Positions 40,316-51,573 of a DNA stretch of 64,000 nucleotides are shown in pieces. Every line of letters starts with the position of its first letter. Positions within the stretch are counted from its first letter, which is position 1. The stretch lies in NCBI GenBank assembly GCA_958450365.1, contig CAUEEP010000742.1, positions 884,001 to 948,000 of the forward strand, given 5' to 3'. Position numbers and translations under genes: made by a program. The stretch comes from Mesorhabditis belari. Lineage: Eukaryota > Nematoda > Chromadorea > Rhabditida > Rhabditidae. Below the pieces are notes generated by a model. That model was not told the origin of the DNA. It did no database searches and saw only the letters and a program-made list of their open reading frames with translations.

Positions 40316-43032
40316 TCAGCACGTCACTTGCGCGGCCCAATTGCACGATTTCAACGACGAATCGTAGAGGAGACCGGGCTGACAAGTGAAACGATTTGGG
40401 ACACCCTGGAGACACCAAATGTACGAAGCACAACTCGATGGATCCGCGTAGAAGCCATCAACCACGCCCGTGCATGAGAAACCTGAATGATCTTTAGATT
40501 TCAGAGGATATAGCTTTGGAGAACTACAGAAAGCTGTTTTATTTGCTTTGGAGAACTACAGAAAGCTGTTTTATTTGCTTTAAGCTTTAAGTCTATTCAC
40601 CAGTTGATGGTTGTGACGCTTTTTGAGTGGTGACTGCTGCTGGTGGTTGAGTCTTGAATGGGGATTTCGTCGAGACAACTGATGCTTTGGTGGATGAGGC
40701 TGATTGAACTGATTGAACTGGTTGAACTGGTTGAACTGGCCCATTGTGTCCCTGAAAAGCTTTGGATACAGTACTGTTGTATCCGTTTTACACTGACTTT
40801 GATGTTGATTCCAGCTAGACTCTGCGCAATTGTGCCGATCAATGGATAGTAGACGCCATTAGCTCCCGGACATTGTGCATTGAAATCATCTTGATCCAAC
40901 GCCCAAACCATTGCTCCGGCAAAAGCATTCGTTTTGATGTAGTTGAGCTGAAGAGTGAAAGTTTAGATAAGAGTGTACCAGAAAGGGTGCGTTTCCAATT
41001 CAAAGTCAACCCCAAAGGCTACCAAACAGCACAATGAGCTACTAGTACTTCCTAAAATTGCATCAGTACTAACAATTGAAGTTCAATGATCAATGAATCC
41101 TAGCCAACCTTGTCGTTAAACGATTCCACATCATCGTACGACCACCACTGTCCACCGGACACCAAATACGGGACATCCATCTGGCTTTGGAAGTACCGTT
41201 GAGCTCCAGGTGCTGCCAAGAGATTGCACACCTAAAGTGTATGTGATCTTTAAGCAGATTGAAGTTAAAGTCCAGACCTCAAAGTAGGCTCCAATCCCGG
41301 CTTCTTGGGTGAACGGTTGAGCAGGCGCTGGGTTATTTCCACTGGCACCCAGTTGGATGCTCTGTGCATTCTAAAAGTTTTCCTTCAATTGGATCACGTT
41401 ATTACTCTACCGCTAATGTCCATCCTCTTCCATAAGCTGGCATACCGATGACGAGCTTCGATTTCGGGATACCACCCGTCACCCAAGCGTTTGCGGCCCA
41501 TTGCTGAAGAGTTGGAGTTTCGAACAGGTTAAAGCTAGGCAGGTTAAAGCTAGGTAGGTTAAAGCTAGGTAGGTTAAAGCTAGTTATAGTAAGTCTTAGG
41601 CTACAGTACGCATCTTTTAGACCTAGTGATTACTGTATCTTTTGAACTTTGATCATAATTGAATTTTTGTTGAACTCTGAGATACAAACTAGTGATATGG
41701 TTACTGTTTTTTTTTGAATCAGTTACAGTATGTAATTTCGATTAGACTCCCTAGATACAATACTAGATTACTGAAGACTCCAATAGCCATTTCTAGCACT
41801 CACCACATTGTACTGATTGTTGGGCGACGTTTGCGTGCTTGCCGGGTACAATGGGGCGTTCATTCCGAGTTGATTTGACCAGGCGCCCCAAAAGTCGTAG
41901 CTCATCAAGAAGACGTAGTCGAGAGCGCTGAAGTGACCCGTTTTTCAGATCAACAAATTCCCTTGTTTATTTGGTTTACGGTAAACCCCTCACTTTCCCA
42001 TCGTCGTCATATCATATCCGACCATATTCGAGCTTCCCGCTGCTACCGCCGCTGTCACTAACAAACGCGCTTTTCCGCTTTGTTGAGCCTCGGCCGTCAC
42101 CGCCGCTTTCAACTCCTGGAAATGTACTTTGATTTATAAAAGTCTTACTTTTAAATACCCTGAATTTAAAACATTGGTAGTACGGCAAGTATAACTTTTT
42201 CTCAACTCACCGTAACAAAAGCCGCATAGTTAGCCTTGTCGGACAATTGTGGCACTTCCCAATCGATATCAATCCCATCAAAACCATTTTGCCGAACCCA
42301 CGAGATAGCCGATTGAATGAAAGTCTGACGATTGGCTGAAGTGGAGGCCATTTGCTGAAAGAGGATTTTGTCAAAAACCGAAGTTTTTTTTTTTGAGAAT
42401 GCACTTCTCAACTTTTTCTAACACACCTGTAGGAGCCACAACGGGAAACTGGCACCACCAAATGAAAGCAGGGTTTTCAGATTCGTGTCCACGGATTTCA
42501 GTGCGTTCACTTGCGCATATTGCCCGACCGGGGCCCAGCTAGTTGGCAAGTCGGTGGGATCGTTGTTGCTGGAAGCGAGATTGTTCAATTTCACGGCATT
42601 TTATGATTGGTTTCGAGCTGTTCTGATTAGCTCAATTTTTGATTTGTTTGTATGATTTGTTGAACTTCGCAACTCTTACATTGCCTGGAAAGTGTTGCTC
42701 ATCCAGCCGAAAGCGTAGAGAATGTGAGTGCAGAGACCGGGCATGTAGTCGCGAGTCACGTTGTATTGAGCTCGACCTTGCCTGGAAGAAAAAATAGCGT
42801 ACAAGATACGAAAATAGCTGAAAGAATTACGAGTGCCCCATACAGGTCCGTTTCTATTTTGATCTGGTAGAAGACAGGCTTGAGTTAGCCTAGCTCTGAC
42901 TCTATTAGTCTGATCCACGAAGAGTACTCACCGATACTTTGCCCAGTTGGTGAAGTAGCACGCCCTGACATAGTCGGCGCCAAGCGACGCGCCGACGAGA
43001 AGCGACAAGAGGATGAGTGAGGCTCGGAGCAT
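40316..43032 (-). CDS. Secreted GH18 chitinase with CBM14 chitin-binding domain
   Basis: Twelve exons in phase encode 503 residues: 43032-42932, 42781-42680, 42568-42427, 42354-42211, 42115-41994, 41927-41804, 41503-41411, 41370-41278, 41231-41109, 40947-40798, 40751-40601, 40482-40316. Residues 1-18 ([18 protein letters not shown]) are a signal peptide. The GH18 domain shows the SFGG strand ([12 protein letters not shown]), the catalytic DGIDIDWE with the acid Glu at residue 148, the MSYDFWG strand and the C-terminal [11 protein letters not shown] Gln/Val/Ser/Thr-rich linker with PVQ repeats leads to a CBM14 domain ([20 protein letters not shown] to VTC) with six cysteines. It should cut chitin outside cells, for instance in eggshell, pharynx lining or food. 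The architecture matches the cht-1 type of nematode chitinase, but orthology is not claimed. Confidence 0.95.
41527..41585. repeat. Tandem repeat in chitinase intron
   Basis: Four copies of a 16-base unit like AGGTTAAAGCTAGGT in the intron between exons 41804 and 41503. Confidence 0.8.
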
Positions 43033-43499
43033 GGCTGCGGGAGCTATAAGAAGTGATGAGTGTCAGCCAACGAAATTCTTATATACCCCAGGTCATCCGG
43101 ATGGTTTGTATCCAAATACAGCTCTCTAGACTGGTCTCATATGATGCGTGAAAGCTGTACAAATATGGCCCCATCAAGATCACTCTTGGTCCTCTTTCAA
43201 TGTTTTTCAATTCTAGTCAGACTAATCCCAAATCATGTTTCAAATAATCGCTTCTTATCCAAATATGGAAAAAAAAGACCGATCAGCAAATATCTCAAAT
43301 TCAACATTTCGATGAGGTCATTAGATAAATTCGGGGTGAATTTTGTTGGACCCTCAAAGATCTGGTTGGCTAACATGTAGATTTTGATGATGTTTTTGAT
43401 TTTGATCCAATTGATCTGAAAATTTCACGTGACGCCGGTGAGGATCACGATATTTTTCTAAAGCCTTTGCCTTTTAGAAAGCGATTTCAGATGATTTTC
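43033..43499. other. Upstream region of the chitinase gene
   Basis: An open frame at 43060-43380 on the plus strand has no family features and no supported splicing. No promoter motif is clear. Confidence 0.35.
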
Positions 43500-43821
43500 A
43501 GTGTTCTTTCTCAAGCTTTCCTCCCTGAAGCTAAAATTTTTATTACAATCACAAATCTACAAAATCTACAAAAATCAAACCCGTAAACGTTCAAACATGA
43601 CATAAAATATAGAGGCATAGATTTACACACGTGCAAAATAACCCGAATCATAATTATGTTTCTTTCACCACTCGATAGAATCCATTGTTGATCGAAAGGA
43701 GATTTTCGCTGACTTTCTTCTTCAAAAAGGCCACCACCTAAAGAGTGTTTAGTCTAGATGCCACGGTAAAAATACAATTTACCTGTTCCAAAGTCAAGGA
43801 TTGAATGCCGAACATCTTGTA
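43500..43821 (-). pseudogene. Duplicated 3' end of the APC2 gene
   Basis: It matches the end of the APC2 locus (57000-57057 plus 57753-57982): the last exon (VVAFLKKKVSENLLSINNGF then YRVVKE), the preceding acceptor, and part of the penultimate exon down to MFGIQSLTLEQ. It has no upstream exons. The stop is shifted by one extra codon (KET stop against KE stop). It lacks the 695-bp element that interrupts the other copy. Confidence 0.88.
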
Positions 43822-44077
43822 TCTTGAGTAAACGGATCAGAGAAAAAAGCTGAAGTGAGCCGAGTACTTGCTTAAGTTCAATCCTCTTGGCTCTTGGGTT
43901 TATCACTTGGGTTTGCCAAGTCTTGACTTGTTTATATGGTGTAGAGCTACAGTATCACAACTTTAAGACTAGAATAATGCAAGGGGGGGCAATACTTTTT
44001 TCCACCATTGTATTTATTTTATACTAGCTATATACCCCTATTTTATAACAGTTAAAACAGATTTTCGATTTATACCC

Positions 44078-44771
44078 AAACTTTAATTTTTTAGTTATTT
44101 TTAGAGAGGCTAAAATAGGCCTTTGCGCAGCAATTGTTTTAGCTACATTTAAGCTATAAAAACGAAATGCTTCGATGTTCAATAAAGTTAAAAGCATTTT
44201 ATGCAACTACAGTCATGGACAAAAGTCTTTACCCCTACCGAGGTCAGCTTTTAAAACGCAAAATTTTTCAACTTTTTAACAAGTTTTAAAAATTGTTTTC
44301 AAAGTATTTTGTAGCATTTTTACTCTAGTTTTTATATCCCATAACCAAAAGAAACAACGATTTATTTTAGGCAACAAAGAACGACGTTAACAAAAAAAAA
44401 CCCTCAAAACAGGTGGACAAAAGTCTTTACCCCCTTTTCAAACTTTTTATTTTCTTGCTGTTTTTTTTTTTTTCACCTAACAAAGTTTTATTATTTTTTT
44501 TTTTTTTTGTTTGGGGGTCTTTCTTTCTTCCCCCCCCAAGAAAGAGAGAGAGGGGAAAGAAAGGAAGGAAGAAAGGAAAGAGGGAGAGGGGGGGGTGATA
44601 ATAAGCCAAGACGGGGAGGGGGAGGAAAGAAGAAAAAAAAGAAAAAAAAAATGGATAGATTCCCTAACGAGGAAAGACAGGCGGGCCGCCCCCCCCAAAA
44701 GAAAAAAGGGAAGGGAAGGAGGAAAAAGGGGACAGAGAAAAGAGAGTCAAAGGGGAGAGGAGTCCAAGGGG

Positions 44772-44803
<32 letters not shown>

Positions 44804-45330
44804 AAAAAAGAGGAAGGAGGAAAAAGAAAGGAAAGGGAAAAGGGGGGAAGGAGAAGGGGCGAGGGGGGGGGGGAACGAAGGGAGGGCGAGGACCTGGGGG
44901 GGGGGGGGGGGGGTTGGAGGGGGGAAAGGGGGAAGGGGGGGGGAACAGGGGGCCAAAGGAAAGAAAGGCCAAAAAAAAAAGGGAAAACCAATAAAAGGGA
45001 GCCGGGGGAAAGGAGGGGCGGAGGGATAGGGGAAAGGAAAAGGCGACCAAAGAAAAAGTTGGGGGGGGGAAAAGGGAAGGGGGGGGGGGAAAATATTTGA
45101 TGGTTATAAATTTTTTTATTTATGAATATTTTTTTTTTGGGTGGATACCGGGGGGAGCCGGGTTGATCCCATGGACCAATTCGGCTCACCAAGGAAAAAG
45201 GATAAGGGGGGAGGGGGGGGTAGGGGATGGGGCAAAAAAGGAGGAGGGAGAAGGGGGGGGGGGGGGGGGGAAGGAGGGGGAAGGGGGGGGGGAGGGGGGA
45301 GGGGGGGGGGGGGGGGGGGGGGGGGAGGGG

Positions 45331-45364
<34 letters not shown>

Positions 45365-46140
45365 CGGGGGGGGGGGGGTTGGGGTCGGGCCGGATGTGGT
45401 GTGACTAGGGGGGTGTGTAGAATATTGGTGATTAATGTGGGGGAATTTGGGGGGGGAAATTGGGGGGGAGGGATGAGAAAGGGAAAGGAGAGGGGAAAGA
45501 ATAGGAAGGGAAAGGTTTGGAGAAGGGTAGGGAAAAGGGCGGAAAAGGGAAAATGGGGGGTTTGGGGAAAAGGGGGGAAAAAAGGAGGAAGAAAAAAAGA
45601 GGAGAAAAAAGGAAATATAAAAAAAAGGTATTTTGGGAAATTTATAGATTTGGGGGGAGGGGTTTTGGATTTTTTTTTTTGTTTGATTGTTTTTTGATTT
45701 TGAAAATTGATGAATAAAAGGATTATTTGGGAATTTTTGAAAAAGAAGAAAAAAAAAAAAGAGAAAAAAAAAAAAAAAAAATAAAAAAAAAAAAAAAAAA
45801 AAAGAAAAGGATTTAAGAAAAGAAATTGGGGGGGGGAAGGGAAGGGTTTGGGGGAGGGGGAGGATTAGAAACATAGTTAGTTAGGCAAAAAAACTGTTTT
45901 GTCTTCCTGAAGAAGAGTCTCCTTTTTTATTGTTTTCCGAGTTGAGCAAAAAAAATCCAAAACAAGCGCTTTTGTTGTTGTGTCAAAATTGCTAAAAACT
46001 CAAAATTCGCTCATTAAAAAAATCAGACTAATTCTAACTTAAAACCAGATACGGGTTAAGGTCTGAAAATCGAAATACTGACTTGCGGCGGGGGAAAGGC
46101 CTATTTTAGCCTCTCTAAAATAACTAAAAAAATTAAAGTT
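44078..46140. mobile_element. Composite region between 46-bp inverted repeats
   Basis: The left arm 44078-44123 (CTTTAATTTTTTAGTTATTT, then AGAGAGGCTAAAATAGGCC) and right arm 46095-46140 are reverse complements apart from run lengths. Inside are two direct copies of a Tc1-like end (GGACAAAAGTCTTTACCCC, near 44219 and 44413) and the long purine tract. A solo Tc1-type end (CAATACTTTTTTCCACC) lies just outside at about 43990. It is probably a large foldback or transposon whose centre is unreliable. Confidence 0.55.
44497..45862. repeat. 1.4-kb nearly pure purine tract
   Basis: The plus strand is almost all G and A, with runs of up to about 28 G and 20 A and only scattered pyrimidines. Long open frames on both strands (for example 233 and 252 codons of Pro/Phe/Ser on the minus strand) are a by-product. 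It may be a true polypurine satellite or a badly resolved consensus. I do not annotate genes here. Confidence 0.85.
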
Positions 46141-46323
46141 AAAAATTTAAAAATTGCTCACACTTACGCACTCATAGAAATCTTGCTAGTTTTTAAATTT
46201 CTTTCTGGTTGATACACCATTACCTTTTTCTCACTTGGTTTCTTGATTTGACTCTTTAGTTTCAAGTAGCAGCTTGGTATCAATGCCTTTTTGTCAATGA
46301 AACAATGCATTATCTTTTTTAGA
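45880..46323. other. 5' flank of coiled-coil gene copy 1
   Basis: From about 46158 to 46323 the sequence is nearly identical to 61960-62103 upstream of copy 2 and similar to 56270-56347 upstream of copy 3, so the promoter side was duplicated with the gene. Confidence 0.7.
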
Positions 46324-49300
46324 ATGTTTGACGATGATTCGACCCTCCTTGTTGACGCCAACGAGACGCCGCTTTGGGAGCGCCGATCGACGATCAATGC
46401 GACAAGCCGCTCTTTTCCTGGTGAGTGGTTTTGAAGTTCAAGAGTGGATCAACTGTAGAGAACATTTGGGAATGAAGAGAATCCAAAACAATAGTATTCT
46501 ATCGGAATTGGATCCTAAAGCTCTAGCAATTTACATGATTTCAGCAGCATTCGTTATTCCTTAGCTTCATCCTAACCGTTGCTATCGAAACGAGTGATCT
46601 TGTGGTTTTCTTTTTGGAGATTAACCGCTTTTTTGGGAATTAATCTTTATTTTTGCAAAATCCACAACTTTCGTCTATATTTAGTTGATTCATTGTATTC
46701 TTGCAAGGTTGAACTGTAAGACACACTGTTGAATTTTTATTTTAGATATTTCGATAGGCCCAAATATCGAGCTACCAATGAGAGCCGCCTCCGATTTGCC
46801 AAGAGATCGCCCCCCAAGCGATTCCATTCGTCCAAACACTTAACGAGAACGAGGATCTGAAGAATCGCAACCAAATCCAACGTCTTGAAATCATTCGGCT
46901 CAAAGAAATCATCTTGACAATTACCGGACAAGACAAATTCCACTTGGCTGAAGAGGTAATCTTTTTCAGGTGTCACGCAACTTTTCTTTTCAGTTTCACA
47001 CTCTGAAGTCTCGCGAAGTCGAGATCGTTCGAGAGAAGAAAGAAATCGAAGAAGCCTACCAGCAACTTTTAGAAAATGTCCGCGAAAATAGAGCAAAGGT
47101 ATATAGACCTTTGGTTGACAATGACTAATAATGAATTTTAGCTTGATGCACTTGAGCGAGAAAAAGAGGACCAAGTCAGATGGAGTGAAGAAATCTCGAC
47201 AGCGTATGCGGAGACAAAACGACAACTTGACGAGGCTCGGCAACGTTTTCCGTGGATGGACGAAACCGTCGATTCAATCTTTGGAGATGCCAATCAACGG
47301 TATGCTATTTCCGTCGGCACTACATATAATAAGTGCTTCTAGGCATATCGGCGATCTAAAGCAGCGAATCGAAGAGCTGGGCTGTGAACGAGCCGATCTC
47401 CTCAGAGCTAACCAAGAAATGAGCCGCGAGCGCAACGAGGCTTTGGCCAGATTGAATGAATGGTCGGTGAAAGGAGCGCCAGGAGATAAGGTTTGTGATT
47501 TTTGTTTGTTTGATTTTTTTTGTATTGTTTAGACTTTCTCTGTGGATGTTGGCGATTTGGGCAAAGTGACGTACCAAGAGAAGATCGACGAGCTCCAGCA
47601 TGCCATTGATGAACGAGATGCAAAGATCCGCGAGCAAGACCAAGACTACAAGAAGGCATTGCGACTTTTGACGGTTTGTTGCGACTGGAGGCTAGGTTCT
47701 AAATATTCACTTTAGAATGTCCAGAAATCAAAAGATGATTTGGAAAAACAAGTTGCCAGCTTGACAATGACAATATACGCTCAGACAAGCATTGATCGAA
47801 ATGAGCTCCGCGAAAGCGCTATCGGAACCGAAGAACGGCGCATGGAAACCGTATGTAGCTGCTACTCGTTTGTTATCGTAACAGATTTTAGGCTTCGGAA
47901 TGGCTTGATCGTTTGGGTACACTTGGACAAGAGAATGAGCATTTGAAGAGGGCGCTAATTGAACTTGGCGGCAAGTACAGGGAAATGTCGATGCGAGAAG
48001 GATCAATGGTGCCCGAGGAAATCGACTCGCTTCTCAACTATGCTGATGAAGTTAGAAACAATTTGAATCTGCATCAAAATCTCTTCAACTTCACCGAACA
48101 GTCCCTTCAGGTAGTTGCAATTGTTTCTTTTTTTGGATCTTAATGAGGCTTTTTAGGTAAACGACATTCCACATGAAGCGTCGCAGGAAGTTATCAATCA
48201 GTCGATTCAAACAAAGGAGTCGCTTGATGAGATGAAGGTTTTTTTTTATGTTAAGCGGTGTTAGTTTATTAATTTATTTTAGAAAAAAGTCATGACTTTG
48301 AAGATGACCACACGCCTCTTATTCGAACGTATCAAGGGAGCCTCTGAATTGTTTGCCCGCATTCTTCAATTCATCAAAGATGACAAATCTGACTTTGCCG
48401 AAGAGATCCGTCGAATGACGTTGGGTCTTGATGATAGTCTGCGAAAGAATAGCATTGCTGCATTGGAAGGTTTAATTTTAATGTTGGACTTTTTTGAAGT
48501 CTAGTTTCAGAAATTAAAGTGGCGCCCAACGAAGCTAGCTGGGTGTTGGAGAAATCGATTAATGAGGTCGTGTGTAGCAACTTGATAATTCTTGATTTTT
48601 CTCTTTAGTCCTTTATCGGTGGTGTGAGTAGCCTTTCGCAAATCATGAGCCGTCTCGGAGCTGGTGTTTCACAACATGGCATCAACGCATCGCCTACGAA
48701 GTCCTTCACGAAAGTGCTCCAATCTCCACGAGTCACCCCATCGTCACCACGCTTTGTGAACAAACAGACATATGATGAGGTAATCAAGGTTTTTTCACAA
48801 AAGTATCTTTTTGCTTTTAGCTCTCCAACAAATGCGACTTGCTTACAAAGGAATTTGAAGAGGCGAAGACCGTTTGGGATGAAGAAAAGCAAGGACTTGA
48901 GAGGGTTGCTCAGAAGTGTGTCCGACTTGAAAGTGATGTGGCTGCCTTGCATCGTCAGCTTGAGGTTGAAAAGAAACGAGAAAACGAGGCCACGCTTGCG
49001 AATTCTGAATTGAACGAGGAGGTGGAACGACTTCGAGCTGATGAGACCAAGTTCAAGCAGATCATTGAAGAAAATCGTCGCTTGATTCGGGTTCCTTTTT
49101 GATACGATTAATTACAACTTTAAAAAAAAAGAAAAACGTGAATGGTCTTGAGATTTTGTAAAGATAAAAACAAAAAAAAGGGGGAAGGCTGCCCTTACGC
49201 GCTGTTTTCTAGCGCTCATCACTAAAAACTCCATACTTTTTGGAGAAACGGTATTTTTGCCTACTTCTTTCACCAAAATAACTGCAACAAAATGTAAAAG

Positions 49301-50903
49301 AAGAATTAAATATTTCTTTTAGGAACGCGACACTGTCATTGATGAACATGAAACCGAGCTTAGCAAATGTCACGATCGACAAGCAAAGTTTGAAGCCAGG
49401 TGCCATGAATATTTGCAGAAGGTGATTGTCCGCTTTTTAAGGAAAACTTTTTTGTGTTTTTAGATTTCCAGGCTTGAGGAATGCAAGAGTGATCAAGCAA
49501 GCAAGGTCCAGACGCTCCGAGATCAAATGGAGGAATTTCTTGTCGAGGTTCTTACAATTATACGACTTTAGTGATCCTCTTTTAGGCAAACCTCTACAAG
49601 GATCTTGAAGCTGAATATAAGTACACGATTCAAACACTCTCCGACGAGGCCGAAAAAGCTGTAAAGAATATTATTGCTAATTTCACAACATTATTTTTAG
49701 ACCGCAAAGTATCAAGAGGCCATTCTCAACGAAGATGATTCTGCCAAGAGGTCAATGGAGAAATGTGTACACTATGAAAAGCTTTTGACTGATGCACAAG
49801 AAGAAGTTTGGTATTTTTAATGCTTTGCAACGTTTTGTTTTTAGATCTCCCACTTGAAGAAAGGAAACGATGCCGAGTTCAAACAAATTCACGCTCAAGT
49901 AATGGATTTACGTGCGATGATTCACGAGCTGGCCCGACTTCGCGGTGACAACCAAGACGACACTAGTTTGATTCGATCGCACAGCGAGAACAGGTAAATA
50001 CTTATGTTTCGCTCTTTTACCATCTTTGTTTTTTAGATCATTGGTATCTCAAGTGCAAGCACAACTCCAGCTCTTGAATGACTCAATGGTGCGCGCCTGT
50101 GACTGGACAAAGCGACAAATGCAGAAAATTCATGACAATAACCGAATGGCTGAAATGGATTACGCCCAAATACGCAGTGACGCAAATGCCGCAACCCGCA
50201 AAAAGTCATCAAAGGAAGTTGTGGAGTTGCAACAAAGCATGTCCACTCTCGCTGAGCCAGATGATGCGAAGGAAAATGTACCAATTTCAGGAGGCTCAAC
50301 AAAGCGTAAGTTAAATTTCTTTTTTCATTGTAATTACATTTTTTAGGATTCAAAGACCCGCTGCGCAACGAATTCTACGAAATTTGTACTCGCACAGACA
50401 AAATTGTGCAGGAAATCAAATCCATCGTGTCTTCGTTTCACGGAAAAAATGGAGATCAATTGATGAAGGTTTTTTTTAAAATTGGATTAGCGTATTAGTG
50501 TCGTTTCAGGTGCTAGAGGAAACACGAGATTTGCGTTCGTTGGTCACTATCAAGTATCAAGCGTTGTTGAAACCAATAAAGGATGAAGATGAGCTTTCAA
50601 AGTCGGAGCTCTTGGAAAGGATCTCAATTATGTGGCAGCAGATACACACTTATCAAAACGCTCTGATCGAGGCTCGCAAATCGTTCAAAGAAACGAAAGA
50701 TTCTTTGAATCGAGAAGGAAACACGAGTTGTCGTTTGGTGAGTTTTAGTGATTATTCGCCATTAATTACTCTACTTTTTATTTTAGGATGATCAGGCATT
50801 AGGCCCACAAATCGAGAATGAATTGGTGAAGATCAAGGAGGTGCTCCGCCATTGTGGATCAAGAGTCAAGACGCGTCAAGGACTTATTGAGCAAGGAAAG
50901 TAA
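46324..50903 (+). pseudogene. Large coiled-coil protein gene, copy 1 (one-base frameshift)
   Basis: Twenty-two exons: 46324-46420, 46746-46955, 46994-47098, 47142-47299, 47343-47490, 47533-47673, 47716-47850, 47892-48110, 48157-48237, 48283-48469, 48511-48566, 48609-48779, 48821-49090, 49323-49421, 49464-49547, 49586-49660, 49701-49805, 49845-49993, 50037-50305, 50347-50468, 50510-50737, 50787-50903. Phases close throughout except exon 2, which has six C (46810-46815) where copy 2 has five; this leads to TAA at 46841. Without that base the protein would be 1074 residues, mostly heptad-rich helix (KQRIEELGCERADLLRANQE, RRLIRERDTVIDEHETELSK), with Ser/Pro breaks (SPTKSFTKVLQSPRVTPSSP). A TTTTTTAGA acceptor abuts the ATG, fitting trans-splicing. 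No known family is recognised; a cytoskeletal, centrosomal or kinetochore scaffold is only a guess. Because 20 later exons stay open, the lesion is recent, or a sequencing error. Confidence 0.8.
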
Positions 50904-51573
50904 AGAAGCCTTAAATTGCATTATGCACTTATACTGTAAATTTATTTTTGTCTCTGTTTTACCTATTATTGCGGTGTTTTATCCCGGTTTTTGTCAATGG
51001 GGATAGCTTTGAATTTCTTGATAAATGCAATATGCGAATTTTCAATAAATGATAAAAATCTACGCCGAAGGAGGCGTGAAATTGAAACACAAAACAACAT
51101 GGTGGTCCGACGTATCTTGTTTACACGCGCAAGGGGCTCTTATAAAAAAGTCTGCAAATTTTTTTAACAGAATTGTGGTGGAGTCCTTTTAATTGGGTGC
51201 CTTTTCGGGCAGATTATCGTTTTGATTTCGTGCGATTTTGAACGTTTGAACTCGACGATTTCAGATTTCTTATGTTTACCTACCTAGGTATTAGACCTGT
51301 TATCGGTCGGTCAGTACCGGTTTTTGACCGACCGATAGGTCTATTAAGTATGTTAAAGTTTATAGATACTCTGGGACCTCTGTGACTGCGTTCTGTATGT
51401 AAAGCTGAAAGACTATTCAGTTATGTAGGGCTTACCAGCAACGTGTTTTTATCGATTAACTCTGTTTCTGTTCTTCATAACGCTCTGCCAACTCTCCTTT
51501 TGGTGACTTCTATGCAATGCTGTTTTGTATGTACTTGTCTTCGAGACAAAAATGTTTATTTCAAAAAATGAGG
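50904..51573. other. 3' flank of coiled-coil copy 1, with a long hairpin
   Basis: 50904-51130 matches 56747-56985 after copy 3. At 51292-51343 TAGACCT plus ATCGGTCGGTCA pairs with TGACCGACCGAT plus AGGTCTA: 19 pairs with a three-base bulge and an 11-base loop. No gene is seen. Confidence 0.5.

Noticed and set aside
43060..43380. 106-codon plus-strand frame upstream of the chitinase
   Set aside because: Its composition and lack of motifs suggest chance; it overlaps the likely chitinase promoter.
44491..45874. Long open frames (up to 252 codons) on both strands
   Set aside because: They arise from nearly pure purine sequence; the products are runs of Pro/Phe/Ser or Gly/Lys/Arg with no domain and no splice context.
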